NCBI GenBank assembly: GCA_028284285.1
Contig: JANQSA010000059.1
Coordinates: forward strand, 1-64,000
Source of the DNA: Croceivirga sp.
GTDB lineage: Bacteria > Bacteroidota > Bacteroidia > Flavobacteriales > Flavobacteriaceae
Length of the DNA: 64,000 nt
Direction of reading: 5' to 3'
A program made the position numbers and the translations under genes. Numbering within the stretch: the first letter of the stretch is position 1; each line of letters opens with the position of its first letter. The notes below the pieces were generated by a model, which was given only the letters and a program-made list of their open reading frames with translations, had not been told where the DNA came from and did no database searches. This document shows, in pieces, positions 48,104-56,191 of the stretch.

Positions 48104-48682
48104 ATGATATCTAAAAAACTAATTCGTTTTCTCCCTGTAATCGGTTTTGTGTTCTTTTTATCATGTAATGACGATGATGATGGAGCCATTGAGCCAGCGC
48201 TTTTTATATCAGGTGATGTTGAAAATTTAGCCTTAATCTATTCACAAACCATTTTTGATGGAGGTAGTAATAACGCTATCAATACATTTAGCAAACAGGA
48301 CAAAACAACCACATTGCAGACATTTAAAGATGGAGAAGAGAGTCCGGATGGGTTTTGGACCATAAGAATGGTAAATCTGGATATAGAAGCCCTGGATCTG
48401 CCCTATACCCTGCAGAGTGATGAGGGTGCGATCTCCTGGATCGATGAATCCGTCAAAGAATTGCAGTCACCCTGTTCCGCTGCTGATGTACTTTGCTTTT
48501 ACTCGGGAATAGGAGAAGATGAAATGCAGATAACCATTACTGCGGTGAAAGATGGAATGATTGAGGGAAATTTCAATGGGAGGTTGTTTCACTATACGAT
48601 AAACCCGACGATAACCAAGGACGAAGGCGACTTCATAGATGTATCCAATGGGAAATTTGTGATACGCTATTTAAACCTATGA
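48104..48682 (+). CDS. Small lipoprotein of unknown function
   Basis: A 192-residue exported lipoprotein. The signal peptide (KKLIRFLPVIGFVFFLSC) ends in a lipobox, with Cys21 followed by a poly-Asp stretch, a pattern common for Bacteroidota surface lipoproteins. The rest is beta-rich with a pair of nearby cysteines (SPCSAADVLCFYS) that may form a disulfide. I do not recognise the family. The ATG at 48104 is preferred to a TTG at 48083. It is followed by a terminator. Confidence 0.75.
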   Translation: MISKKLIRFLPVIGFVFFLSCNDDDDGAIEPALFISGDVENLALIYSQTIFDGGSNNAINTFSKQDKTTTLQTFKDGEESPDGFWTIRMVNLDIEALDLPYTLQSDEGAISWIDESVKELQSPCSAADVLCFYSGIGEDEMQITITAVKDGMIEGNFNGRLFHYTINPTITKDEGDFIDVSNGKFVIRYLNL

Positions 48683-48743
48683 TGTTTTTTGAAATCCAGT
48701 GCAACTATAAAAAAATTGCTTAAGTAGCTATTAAGCCATACAA

Positions 48744-48769
48744 CCTCCCGATGCGTCGGGAGGCTTTTT
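48744..48769 (+). terminator. Intrinsic terminator after the small lipoprotein
   Basis: CCTCCCGA / TCGGGAGG forms a perfect 8-bp stem with a TGCG loop, followed by CTTTTTG. It lies 61 bp after the stop codon. Confidence 0.85.
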
Positions 48770-49104
48770 GTGTAGCTAAGGGAGTAGAACCAGCTACTTT
48801 ATGGGTATACGTTTCGGAACATGCAGCGGATATTTTTGTTTCGGTGGCTTTCCCATTTTCCTTTTTTATATAGTTGTGGTTTTCTTACGATTGACAAGTT
48901 CTGAACCTGGGTTTTTTCTCACTTCCCTGGTGTTATGTTAATAGGGTTCAGCAAAATAGTCTCATAAAACGGCTGTTGTAATTAGCAGGCACATGCACAA
49001 TTAAAATCTTACTTTAGTGCAATCGTATGAATAGCATGAGAGCCTAAATCCTAATCAAGGTATTGCGACCTAATGGTATCTTTTGTTGGCGAAAAAGCCT
49101 TAAC
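48770..49104. other. Intergenic region upstream of regulator copy 2
   Basis: 335 bp with no supported gene. A weak inverted repeat CTGAACC / GGTTCAG (48901-48907 and 48945-48951) and the near-consensus box TACTTTAG close to 49015 are the only features seen; the latter may be a promoter of the AraC gene. Confidence 0.4.
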
Positions 49105-50151
49105 ATGAATGGGATAATCGAAAACCTTTTTTTTGCGTCTTTTGTCCTGGGTCTTTTGATCAGCCTCGCACTGATCTTTCAGGTTTTTGCCCTTAACAAG
49201 GCCGGTTTCTTTATCGGTATAATGACCCTGGTATTGTCCTTTGAACTGCTTTTCTCCTGGGGGGCTCGATCGGGATATAACAATGCGACGGGATCCTTTC
49301 CAATTTGGATGTTGCTGAACTATCAGGTTTTGGCACCTTCCCTTTGGTTGTTTATGAGGTCTCTGACCGATCCCAATTTCAGATTGCGGACCTGGCACTA
49401 CCTGCTTTTTGTTCCCGCACTTTTGGAGTTGTTGATCCATCTTTTTTTTCTTGGGGGTTCGATCGACTTAGTGGATCATCCCGCCTGGGTCTGGTTTTCC
49501 GAATATTTCCCACTTGTCGGATTCATCTTAGTCCTGGTCTTTTTTTGGACGATTTATTTGAGGTCAGAATCCTGGAAATCCTTTAAGTCGCAAAAAAAGG
49601 CATGGTCAAAGCAATTGCGGTTCCTTGCCCTTATGGGCTCGCTGTCATTGATCGGGCTCCTATGGTTGGTTTTTACCTTTACAGGTTGGAAATACTTCCA
49701 CATCATTGAATTGCTGCTGGTATCTTTGTTTTTCGGGTTCACATTCTTGGTTTTTCTGGAAAACGGGGCCTTCCCGACTGTGGTCAAAATGGATTCGAAA
49801 GGAGAGTTCCCCCACTATGATGACCAAAAGCAACTGCAGCGCCTGGACCAGGCACTACGGGAGAAGCAGCTGTTTCTCAGGCCAAATCTCTCCCTCAAGG
49901 AACTGGCGACAGAACTTCAATTGCCCCGTCGCTACGTGTCCCATTTGATCAATCGTTACCATGGCAAGAATTACAAGGGGTTTATTAATGAATTTCGAAT
50001 CGCAGCTTTTCTTGTCAAGGCACGATCGGAAAAGGAAAACCATAAGACGCTCCTTGCCCTGGCACTGGAATCCGGATTCAATTCCAAATCCACTTTCAAC
50101 CAGGTGTTCAAAGACCAATTTGGCAAGACTCCCTCGGAGTACCTGGGCTAA
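49105..50151 (+). CDS. Membrane-anchored AraC-family regulator (copy 2)
   Basis: A 348-residue paralogue of the regulator at 46623. About six or seven hydrophobic helices (residues about 6-220) precede a C-terminal AraC helix-turn-helix region, with LSLKELATELQLPRRYVSHLINR and LALESGFNSKSTFNQVFK. A TTG at 49063 opens the same frame, but the ATG at 49105 (MNGIIENLFFASFVLGLL) starts the first helix. The next gene, 96 bp downstream, encodes an exported zincin-like protein, repeating the regulator-peptidase pairing seen at 45-47.7 kb. Confidence 0.87.
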   Translation: MNGIIENLFFASFVLGLLISLALIFQVFALNKAGFFIGIMTLVLSFELLFSWGARSGYNNATGSFPIWMLLNYQVLAPSLWLFMRSLTDPNFRLRTWHYLLFVPALLELLIHLFFLGGSIDLVDHPAWVWFSEYFPLVGFILVLVFFWTIYLRSESWKSFKSQKKAWSKQLRFLALMGSLSLIGLLWLVFTFTGWKYFHIIELLLVSLFFGFTFLVFLENGAFPTVVKMDSKGEFPHYDDQKQLQRLDQALREKQLFLRPNLSLKELATELQLPRRYVSHLINRYHGKNYKGFINEFRIAAFLVKARSEKENHKTLLALALESGFNSKSTFNQVFKDQFGKTPSEYLG

Positions 50152-50247
50152 TACCCTAACCTGTCCGATAGCGTGTTTTCGTTCGTCCAAAAACGTGTTA
50201 TCAAGCGAACTCTATCATCGAATCCTATTCTTTTGTGAAGAAAGACC

Positions 50248-51288
50248 ATGAAATTTATTCTTCTATTTACAGTCGCCCTGTGCCTTTCCATTAGCGTAAA
50301 GGGACAGTCCGGGGAAAAACCGGTCAACATCGGGTTCAGCAAGAACATTGAACTGGTAGGATATCTCATACATCTAGGGGATCCGGATGATAAAAACAAT
50401 CCCGAACACCCCATTACAAAGGAGCTTGACGCATCGACCGGGGACAAAAGCAACACCTTACTTCAGGAGATTTTTGAGATTGCAGGCGATATGGAATACA
50501 GTCTCATTATCCAGTTATTTTACGCATTGCCCGATTTCCCCCTTTCCAAAGATTATGAAATACCAAATTCCATTGTAAATAGTGTAAAGGGACACCATTC
50601 CAAGTCGGACATCAATATCTTGATTAACAAGCTCAACCGGTTTTCAAAAGAATCACGGTTCGGGACAATTTGGTCCAACCTTAGGCTCTACAGAGAAAAA
50701 ACATTGGAAATTCTACAAAAGAACAAACCATCAGGAACCCTCCTTTCCATAATGGAACAATTCTACGGACAGGCATTTTCTTCCTATCACATTGTCCCAA
50801 GCTTAACGATCTGGTCTGGGCCCGGATGGGGTTTTAGAACTGAAAATGGCCGAACAGCCACCTTCATACTCGGGCCATTGGAAAACAACTATGATTTCTC
50901 CGACGGATCGCGGTTCCAAAACCTGGCCATCCATGAATTTGGCCATTCCTTTGTAGACCATGTGGTCCAAAAAACGATATTGGATAAGATCAGGGAGACG
51001 GAAAATCTATATTTACCCTTAAAGTCGACTATGACACAACAGGGGTACGCCAATTGGGAATCCTGTGTCATTGAACATTTCGTAAGGGCTGGGGAAGTAC
51101 TTGTTCCGGAACTAATGGGTGATTCGTCCATGAGGGAAAATATTTTGGAATTTCATACCCAACAGAAACAATTTGTATACCTGCCTTTTATTGTGGAGAG
51201 GCTAAGCCATTACAGGATTGAAAAAGAGCTTTCCTACCCGGAAAGTGTCAATCTCACCATGCGCGATCTACAGAAAGCTTTTCAGTGA
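50248..51288 (+). CDS. Exported DUF4932-like zinc metallopeptidase candidate
   Basis: A 346-residue protein with a signal peptide (FILLFTVALCLSISVKGQ). A zincin motif is present: NLAIHEFGHSFVD, HExxH with two histidines and the catalytic glutamate. Overall it resembles the DUF4932 family (start NIGFSKNIELVGYLIHL). The third zinc ligand is not obvious; Glu or His in the segment WESCVIEHFVRAGE is a candidate. No substrate can be named. It is probably transcribed with the membrane AraC regulator upstream. Confidence 0.75.
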   Translation: MKFILLFTVALCLSISVKGQSGEKPVNIGFSKNIELVGYLIHLGDPDDKNNPEHPITKELDASTGDKSNTLLQEIFEIAGDMEYSLIIQLFYALPDFPLSKDYEIPNSIVNSVKGHHSKSDINILINKLNRFSKESRFGTIWSNLRLYREKTLEILQKNKPSGTLLSIMEQFYGQAFSSYHIVPSLTIWSGPGWGFRTENGRTATFILGPLENNYDFSDGSRFQNLAIHEFGHSFVDHVVQKTILDKIRETENLYLPLKSTMTQQGYANWESCVIEHFVRAGEVLVPELMGDSSMRENILEFHTQQKQFVYLPFIVERLSHYRIEKELSYPESVNLTMRDLQKAFQ

Positions 51289-51575
51289 TATTGGGCGGTA
51301 TCGGTTTTCTAAAGTTTGAACCAATCAACGCTTTGGAGACTACTTAGGCCATTGTTCCAATAGTCATGTAAGGCCAGCTTTTTTAATAGGCCTCAGAGGA
51401 TTGTTCGATAGTTACTTGGTGTAACAAAATGTATCAGGCGAAAGTGGGACGTCTTATCAGAACAAAAAAGCTTTTGAACAGCTAAAAATGACCCCATTTA
51501 AAGTTGATTTTTTTGTTACGGGTGCAAGAGCAAAACTCCGCCATACCACATCTTTGGGGCGCGTGAACCCGCCTG
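51289..51575. other. Gap between the zincin gene and the cassette-like array
   Basis: 287 bp with no supported gene. The sequence has no obvious promoter or terminator. It ends at the first palindromic element of the array and may hold decayed cassette sequence. Confidence 0.4.
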
Positions 51576-51608
51576 AACGTAGCAGTCGGACAGATCACTG
51601 CTATTGTT
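51576..51608 (-). repeat. Short attC-like hairpin at the array end (site 1)
   Basis: AAC-GT-AGCAGT...ACTGCT-ATT-GTT folds as a compact hairpin of 33 bp, with the outer AAC/GTT and the NTT-GTT right arm seen in the longer elements of this region. It ends 11 bp from the stop codon of the next gene, as in most other copies. Shorter than the others, so less certain. Confidence 0.5.
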
Positions 51609-51619
51609 GTAGCCAGTAG

Positions 51620-52192
51620 TTATTCTTGTGCCTCTTTATAAATTTCGAGATATTCATTAAACTCAGATAATAACTCTTCAGCATCACTCTCTTTTATAGT
51701 ATATTCCGATACTTTGGCTTTTTTTGATTCGTTGATTAATTGTCCATTGTTGAAATAGTACATTTTGTCCAGCTCATTTTTTGGTTTCCCTTTGGCCCCT
51801 TCGCCATTGTCTTCAATGACTACCAATAATAAACCGTCCTCATTAGCATAAAATTCTTCTGTTCTTTTTGTGATCTCCGGGTGCGGGTAGGTCTTAACTC
51901 TAACCACAATATCATTTTGAACATAGAAGTGGATTTTACTCCACTTTTGCCGTGTTTTTTCTCTTAGTCCTGATGTTGAAACTTCGACAGGCTCTATCTG
52001 AAGCGATTCGATTTCTGCCCTCATGCTATCAATTTCCTCAACACTTGGTACGGGATTCGAAGATGTTGGCGAAGCAACCTCTTTTGGGGGATCAGTTTTC
52101 ACTTCCTGGTTTTCTTTACTTTCATTTGATTTGCAACTGCTTAGTCCAATGGTGGCGATAAGAAGTCCGGCGATAATTATGTTCTTTTTCAT
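51620..52192 (-). CDS. Cassette gene: lipoprotein of unknown function
   Basis: A 190-residue exported lipoprotein. The signal peptide (IIIAGLLIATIGLSSC) ends at Cys20, followed by a Lys/Glu/Pro/Ser-rich linker (to about residue 60) and a compact domain. I do not recognise the family. It is the last unit of the cassette-like array in the direction of transcription, flanked by site 1 downstream and site A 33 bp upstream of its start. The proteins around it are unrelated, as expected for cassettes. Confidence 0.75.
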   Translation of the reverse strand: MKKNIIIAGLLIATIGLSSCKSNESKENQEVKTDPPKEVASPTSSNPVPSVEEIDSMRAEIESLQIEPVEVSTSGLREKTRQKWSKIHFYVQNDIVVRVKTYPHPEITKRTEEFYANEDGLLLVVIEDNGEGAKGKPKNELDKMYYFNNGQLINESKKAKVSEYTIKESDAEELLSEFNEYLEIYKEAQE

Positions 52193-52224
52193 TTTATGGT
52201 ATTTTTCGGGTTTTGCTATTTGCT

Positions 52225-52372
52225 AACAGTTTTGGCTATGATTTGTGGCGGTGCAGAAATGTGTAGCATTTCCAACCGTGGCAAATCCAGCCGTCGATGG
52301 TTTCTAGTTTGAAATTAACGAATTACAGCTACTTGCCCGCCAATCAGGTGGGTAAATTATAGCCCACTTGTT
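52225..52372 (-). repeat. attC-like palindromic element, site A
   Basis: 148 bp. The left arm is AAC-AGTTTT-GGCTATGATTT and the right arm is AAATTATAGCCCACTT-GTT. The boxes pair over GGCTATRATTT, while the spacers next to AAC and GTT do not. It lies between two minus-strand genes, 33 bp upstream of one start codon and 9 bp from the next stop codon. Confidence 0.75.
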
Positions 52373-52381
52373 GTCTGTAGT

Positions 52382-53095
52382 CTATTCTTCGATTAATTCT
52401 CTTACGATATTGCCGTTCTCGTCTAATATTATAAATTTCGGATTATTATTCTCATCAATATAAATATTGATTCTATCTTGTCCGTTCTCATCCTTAATGA
52501 AAACGCCAACCTGTTCGTCAAAGTTCTTTCCGGTAAATAGACGCTGTGGACTCAATGGATTGCCATCGTTCATTCCTTTAAGAATTTCATTTATTTCCTT
52601 TCTACTTGATATTCCCTGTTTTTTTAACGAGTCTATCACTATAAACAATCTTGGCAGTGTAATTTTTTCAGGCCTGTCCCAGATATTAACTCCATATTGT
52701 TGCTTTCCATCTTCTGTACGTAAATATTGCATTTGCATTACCTGATCATTTTTAAATTGGTCAAATGACAACACCATTCCAGCGCCGTCATTTCTGTTTC
52801 CTTCGCCGCCAATACCACCAATTTCGTCCTGTTCTTCATTAAAAAAGGTTATTCCCGGTGGCCTTTGCCTGTCCATAAGAACTTTGCCGTCAAACATTCC
52901 GGGGTGTTGCCGTTCAGAATTGCTAATGACCATTTTTAATTTACCGTCTGGTTCTACGATGTTTATTCTTTCGACCGTAATTTCTTCAAACTTTTCGATG
53001 TTATTCTTTAATTTGAAACTAGGAAGAATGAAACAACCAAGAATAAAGGTTAATGTAATCGCATAGAGTTTTAAAATCAAATTCTTATTAATCAT
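52382..53095 (-). CDS. Cassette gene: conserved Bacteroidota protein with membrane anchor
   Basis: A 237-residue protein with one N-terminal hydrophobic helix (LILKLYAITLTFILGCFIL) and a soluble beta-rich domain. Recognisable conserved parts are ERINIVEPDGKLKMVISN, RPPGITFFNEEQDEIGG and the closing GQDRINIYIDENNNPKFI. Such proteins are widespread in Bacteroidota as hypotheticals; function unknown. Its unit ends, GTTGTCTGTAGTCTA at 52370 and the reverse complement of 53110-53124, match at 12 of 15 positions in inverted orientation, as expected for a single mobile cassette. Confidence 0.75.
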   Translation of the reverse strand: MINKNLILKLYAITLTFILGCFILPSFKLKNNIEKFEEITVERINIVEPDGKLKMVISNSERQHPGMFDGKVLMDRQRPPGITFFNEEQDEIGGIGGEGNRNDGAGMVLSFDQFKNDQVMQMQYLRTEDGKQQYGVNIWDRPEKITLPRLFIVIDSLKKQGISSRKEINEILKGMNDGNPLSPQRLFTGKNFDEQVGVFIKDENGQDRINIYIDENNNPKFIILDENGNIVRELIEE

Positions 53096-53121
53096 CTGTT
53101 TGTTGTTTTTAGATTACTTAC

Positions 53122-53306
53122 AACAGTCATGTGTATGGCTTTGTTGCTCACCGTCTGATTAGTAGCAGGTAAGTTGGTGCACCGGCCAAAACGGACTTTT
53201 CCGCTGTAGCCCGAAGTTAGCGAATCAGGCTGGAATTTCCGAGCTTGTGCTGAGCAAAGTCGAAGCATGGAAAATCCGCTATAATACATTAGTTATACAG
53301 CTGGTT
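53122..53306 (-). repeat. attC-like palindromic element, site B
   Basis: 185 bp. The left arm is AAC-AGTCAT-GTGTATGGC and the right arm, read as reverse complement, is AAC-CAG-CTGTATAAC. Spacers are 6 and 3 nt, as in sites C, D and E. A dispersed repeat is nested inside (53241-53266). Confidence 0.7.
53241..53266. repeat. Dispersed Bacteroidota repeat word nested in site B
   Basis: GAGCTTGTGCTGAGCAAAG followed by TCGAAGC resembles a short intergenic word, written on the other strand as GCTTCGAC...CTCAGC, that I recall as frequent in Bacteroidota genomes. It is flanked by GGAATTTCC and GGAAAATCC, giving an inverted-repeat look. Only one copy was noticed in this window. Confidence 0.45.
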
Positions 53307-53343
53307 AGCAAAAGGATGTAAACTTTAAAGGTAATTTTGCTAT

Positions 53344-53865
53344 TTATTCGGCTAAAGGAATGTACCTTTCTTTTATGATGTTAAAATGATGTATTTGATG
53401 GGCGGTAATAGTGAGCCCAATTGCATACAGCGGCATTTCATATTCAAAGAATTTACAGTTTGTTTCCAGTATCTTTTTACTGAAAGATTCAAACATCATT
53501 ATGGTTGATTGGCGTACAATTCGAAGTTCATCCACCAGCTGCTCAATGGGCAGTTCATCTGCGTTTGAATTTTTGCCCATTATTTCCTGATCATGTGCAT
53601 CCGGGATGGTGCCTTCTCCACGAGCAAAAATTATAGCTCTAAAACACCAGATTCTTTCCCAATCAATAAGATGTTGTACTATTTTATGAATGGTCCATTT
53701 CCCTTTTTTATACGTTTTCAAGCCAATGCTGTTTAATTGATCGATATCAATGGCATTGATTTCTTTCAAACTTAGTCTCAGAGCCTCTGCAAGTCCAGTA
53801 CCCGCATTTAAGGCATAAACATATTCTAAAAACTCTGGATTCTCTTTTGTCTCGGATTTTTCCAA
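53344..53865 (-). CDS. Cassette gene: DinB-like family protein
   Basis: A 173-residue helical protein of the DinB / YfiT-like superfamily. The metal-binding histidines are visible: HKIVQHLIDWERIWCFRAI in the first half, and AHQIHHFNIIKERY near the C-terminus. Family members are zinc- or nickel-binding four-helix bundles, some of which are thiol transferases; the substrate is unknown. Its 5' end (GTTAGCAACAAG, from 53892 backwards) and its 3' end (GTTAGCAAAAGG at 53304) agree over the first eight positions and at 11 of 15 overall. Confidence 0.8.
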   Translation of the reverse strand: MEKSETKENPEFLEYVYALNAGTGLAEALRLSLKEINAIDIDQLNSIGLKTYKKGKWTIHKIVQHLIDWERIWCFRAIIFARGEGTIPDAHDQEIMGKNSNADELPIEQLVDELRIVRQSTIMMFESFSKKILETNCKFFEYEMPLYAIGLTITAHQIHHFNIIKERYIPLAE

Positions 53866-53889
53866 TTTCTAAACTTTTTTCTTGTTGCT

Positions 53890-54081
53890 AACGGTCTCGG
53901 CCCTGCCTGCATGCCAGAGGCATGTAAACCGGCAGGTAGGTATGATTCCGAGCTCCTACAAGTAACCAAAGGTAGCTAGAGGAAGGCATATAGGATTGAA
54001 ATCAAGTGGATTTATTTGTTAACCTAATTCAGGAATATTAGGAAAGAGTTGTAAGGACAGGTATATGTAATGGCCATTGTT
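53890..54081 (-). repeat. attC-like palindromic element, site C
   Basis: 192 bp. The left arm is AAC-GGTCTC-GGCCCTGCC and the right arm, reverse complement, is AAC-AAT-GGCCATTAC (spacers 6 and 3 nt). A nested hairpin, CCTGCC-T-GCATGCC-AGA-GGCATG...GGCAGG (53902-53936), lies just inside the left arm. Confidence 0.72.
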
Positions 54082-54091
54082 GTGTGCAGTG

Positions 54092-54565
54092 TTATAATTT
54101 CATTTTGGGTTTTTCTTGATTCAGGAAATCTATAATGATTTTCACTTGTTTATCAATGTCTTTAATCTTGTTAAAACTATAAATCAGACTTCTCTTCTTT
54201 CCATCAGTAAGTTTAGCGAAAATGGTTTGTGCTTCTACATCTTGTTCCAGCAATGCGGTCAGCACTTCAGGCATTTCTACGCCAAGTTGGTCAGGGTCTT
54301 CCTCAATTTTAAAATGTACTTCCTCACCGAGCGCTTTGTTTACTTTTTTCAGATATTTTCCTGCAATGATGATATAAAAGTTTCCATCACCTAAATGGTT
54401 CAATCCGCAGCGATAGGAAACCTCTTTTTCAATCGTGCAAATCATTCTGGTAGCTCGTTTTCTACTAAATTGGCTAATGATATCGGAATCAAGTTTTAAG
54501 TAGAAATATCCGCCTTTTCTTTTTTCGAGCTGCTTTATAGTCTGTGTTCCTTGGTATGATGTCAT
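54092..54565 (-). CDS. Cassette gene: YdeI/OmdA-like DUF1905 protein
   Basis: A 157-residue soluble protein that fits the DUF1905 plus YdeI/OmdA family: GGYFYLKLDSDIIS and RMICTIEKEVSYRCGLNHLGDGNFYI in the N-terminal part, VHFKIEEDPDQLGVEMPEVL in the middle and ALLEQDVEAQTIFAKLTDGKKRSL in the C-terminal part. Function unknown; members are frequent on mobile DNA. Its cassette ends do not match each other well (site D has GTC where others have GTT), so this unit may have been disturbed. Confidence 0.8.
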   Translation of the reverse strand: MTSYQGTQTIKQLEKRKGGYFYLKLDSDIISQFSRKRATRMICTIEKEVSYRCGLNHLGDGNFYIIIAGKYLKKVNKALGEEVHFKIEEDPDQLGVEMPEVLTALLEQDVEAQTIFAKLTDGKKRSLIYSFNKIKDIDKQVKIIIDFLNQEKPKMKL

Positions 54566-54599
54566 CTATTTGAATTCCGGTGGTATTGACTTTGTAACT

Positions 54600-54751
54600 G
54601 ACGGTCTCGGCTATGACTTCGTTTCGTATTGGAAATTCGTAGAATTTCGAATCATAAAAATCGAACCGGTTAACGTTTTATAAGTTTAAAGTTAGTGAGA
54701 ATGCAGCAACCCGCCAGATCACTGTCAGGCCGGTGAATTATAGTCCTTGTT
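54600..54751 (-). repeat. attC-like palindromic element, site D
   Basis: 152 bp. The left arm reads GAC-GGTCTC-GGCTATGAC (GAC in place of AAC) and the right arm, reverse complement, AAC-AAG-GACTATAAT, spacers 6 and 3 nt. It lies 12 bp from the stop codon of the downstream unit. Confidence 0.72.
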
Positions 54752-54762
54752 AGCTGCTGGCT

Positions 54763-54951
54763 TCATACATTTTTTAGAATAAGTATTATTCCACTTACTA
54801 TAAATCCAATACTAAGAATCAAATGTTTGACCATAATAGATTGACCAAAACTCCCGCTTTTGTCCATTTTATCCAGTATTTGTCTTCTGCTATAGACAAA
54901 ATAGATAGCACCAACCGTTATCAAGATTATTCCGATCGCTAAGTCCCGCAT
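54763..54951 (-). CDS. Cassette gene: small two-helix membrane protein
   Basis: A 62-residue protein with two hydrophobic helices (LAIGIILITVGAIYFVYS and HLILSIGFIVSGIILILK) separated by a short charged loop. The ATG at 54951 is used; an ATG at 54999 inside the preceding gene would give 78 residues. It directly follows the DUF2750 gene, with one base between them, so both share one cassette. Function unknown. Confidence 0.6.
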   Translation of the reverse strand: MRDLAIGIILITVGAIYFVYSRRQILDKMDKSGSFGQSIMVKHLILSIGFIVSGIILILKNV

Positions 54952-54952
54952 A

Positions 54953-55408
54953 TTATTTAATAAGAGATTTAATTTGTTTTTCCAAGTCTGATAACCCATT
55001 GAATTTTCTAAAATTCAGGTCTTTTCTTTTCGATTTCAACTCAGCTATTAAATCTAGAATTAATTCAAACGGCTCAGCTTCAAATCCAAACATATTTTTG
55101 TCAAATTCCGTTCCGATGAGTAATCCGTCGTTTCCCATTCCAACGCACCAATTTTCCATAAAATCTGCAATTGGTATTTCCGATACTTCGTATTCCTTCC
55201 ATCCATCTTTAATGCAGGATTTTGCTAAGGCCTTTTCAGCCCAGAAACATATGATTCCGATTTCTTCTCTGTCATCATATTCATAATGGACCGAACTTGA
55301 TGTTGCGAATCCCTCTTTGCTTTCAAGTCCATACACGATTTCTGTTTCGCAAATAGTTTTTATAAATCTTTTATGTCGATTCTTAACTGTAATATGGTCT
55401 TGGAACAT
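54953..55408 (-). CDS. Cassette gene: DUF2750 family protein
   Basis: A 151-residue soluble protein of the DUF2750 family: FIKTICETEIVYGLESKEGF, IICFWAEKALAKSCIKDGW, EIPIADFMENWCVGMGNDGLLIG and EPFELILDLIAEL follow the family pattern. Function unknown. Start ATG at 55408, 19 bp from site E. The cassette containing it and the small membrane protein has matching ends (GTTAGCTGCTGGCTT at 54749 and GTTAGCTACAAGCTT read backwards from 55429; 12 of 15). Confidence 0.8.
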   Translation of the reverse strand: MFQDHITVKNRHKRFIKTICETEIVYGLESKEGFATSSSVHYEYDDREEIGIICFWAEKALAKSCIKDGWKEYEVSEIPIADFMENWCVGMGNDGLLIGTEFDKNMFGFEAEPFELILDLIAELKSKRKDLNFRKFNGLSDLEKQIKSLIK

Positions 55409-55426
55409 ATTTTTAAGCTTGTAGCT

Positions 55427-55527
55427 AACAGTCTCGGCTATGACTTCTTAGCCTGTATCAGACATTTTTCAGTTAAAGAAAGTACGAAAAAAAAGCCGAG
55501 TGGTAGCCATGAGTTATAGTCATTGTT
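55427..55527 (-). repeat. attC-like palindromic element, site E
   Basis: 101 bp. The left arm is AAC-AGTCTC-GGCTATGAC and the right arm, reverse complement, AAC-AAT-GACTATAAC, spacers 6 and 3 nt. This is the most compact long copy within the main array and the best model for the family. Confidence 0.78.
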
Positions 55528-55538
55528 ACGGGTAATTT

Positions 55539-56168
55539 TTATTTAATTCTCTGGTATTCAAAGGTCTTATTGTACTGATATCCCGCACCAATGATAAACA
55601 ATACACCGCCTTCATTGCCAATAGCAGTGTTTACAATTAAGTTATTGTCTTTGGTAATTCCTATTCTTCGCTTATCACTTTCATAACCACCTATTAAAAA
55701 GGGGATTCCATTTATGGTCAAATCTTTATTATTGAGGTAGAACATTCCTTCTTTAAGTTTTCCACCTATGACGGTGTCCACAATTTGTTCAGTGCCTTGA
55801 AATACGGTTATTTCCAGGAGGGATTTTTTTTTGAGATTTAGGAGCACATGATAATTTTGTTCTTCATCAACTCCGAAAAAATCAAACGTCATCCTATTTT
55901 TCAAGGGCTCATCTACCATTTCTTGATATAGATTTGAATGTACGGTTCGCCTCTGTCTTGAATTGGCATAACTAATAGAGTCCCAATGTCTGTTTTCAAA
56001 ATTGGCTCCATATATTTTTTCCGGGTAGAGCAGAAATTTTCCATTTATTCTGTTCAAACTACTTTCGTTGAGTTTCGTGTAGTATTTTCTAAATTCTTTT
56101 TTGGAATATGAGGCACACCCTAAAAAAGAGATGAGTATCAATCCTAAAAAAATACCTTTTGAAGTCAA
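55539..56168 (-). CDS. Cassette gene: lipoprotein of unknown function, TTG start
   Basis: A 209-residue exported lipoprotein. The signal peptide (GIFLGLILISFLGC) ends at Cys18. The remainder is not recognised; strands and charged turns suggest a beta-rich fold. The start codon is TTG at 56168: an in-frame stop lies 12 bp before it, and no ATG occurs before the middle of the protein. The cassette ends are an inverted repeat of 13 of 15 matching positions (GTTACGGGTAATTTT at 55525 and GTTGTGGGTAATTTT read backwards from 56194), the best in the array. Confidence 0.75.
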   Translation of the reverse strand: MTSKGIFLGLILISFLGCASYSKKEFRKYYTKLNESSLNRINGKFLLYPEKIYGANFENRHWDSISYANSRQRRTVHSNLYQEMVDEPLKNRMTFDFFGVDEEQNYHVLLNLKKKSLLEITVFQGTEQIVDTVIGGKLKEGMFYLNNKDLTINGIPFLIGGYESDKRRIGITKDNNLIVNTAIGNEGGVLFIIGAGYQYNKTFEYQRIK

Positions 56169-56191
56169 TGAATTTCTTTAAAATTACCCAC

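Noticed and set aside
48901-48951. CTGAACC / GGTTCAG inverted repeat
   Set aside because: Only 7 bp arms with a 37-bp loop; likely chance.
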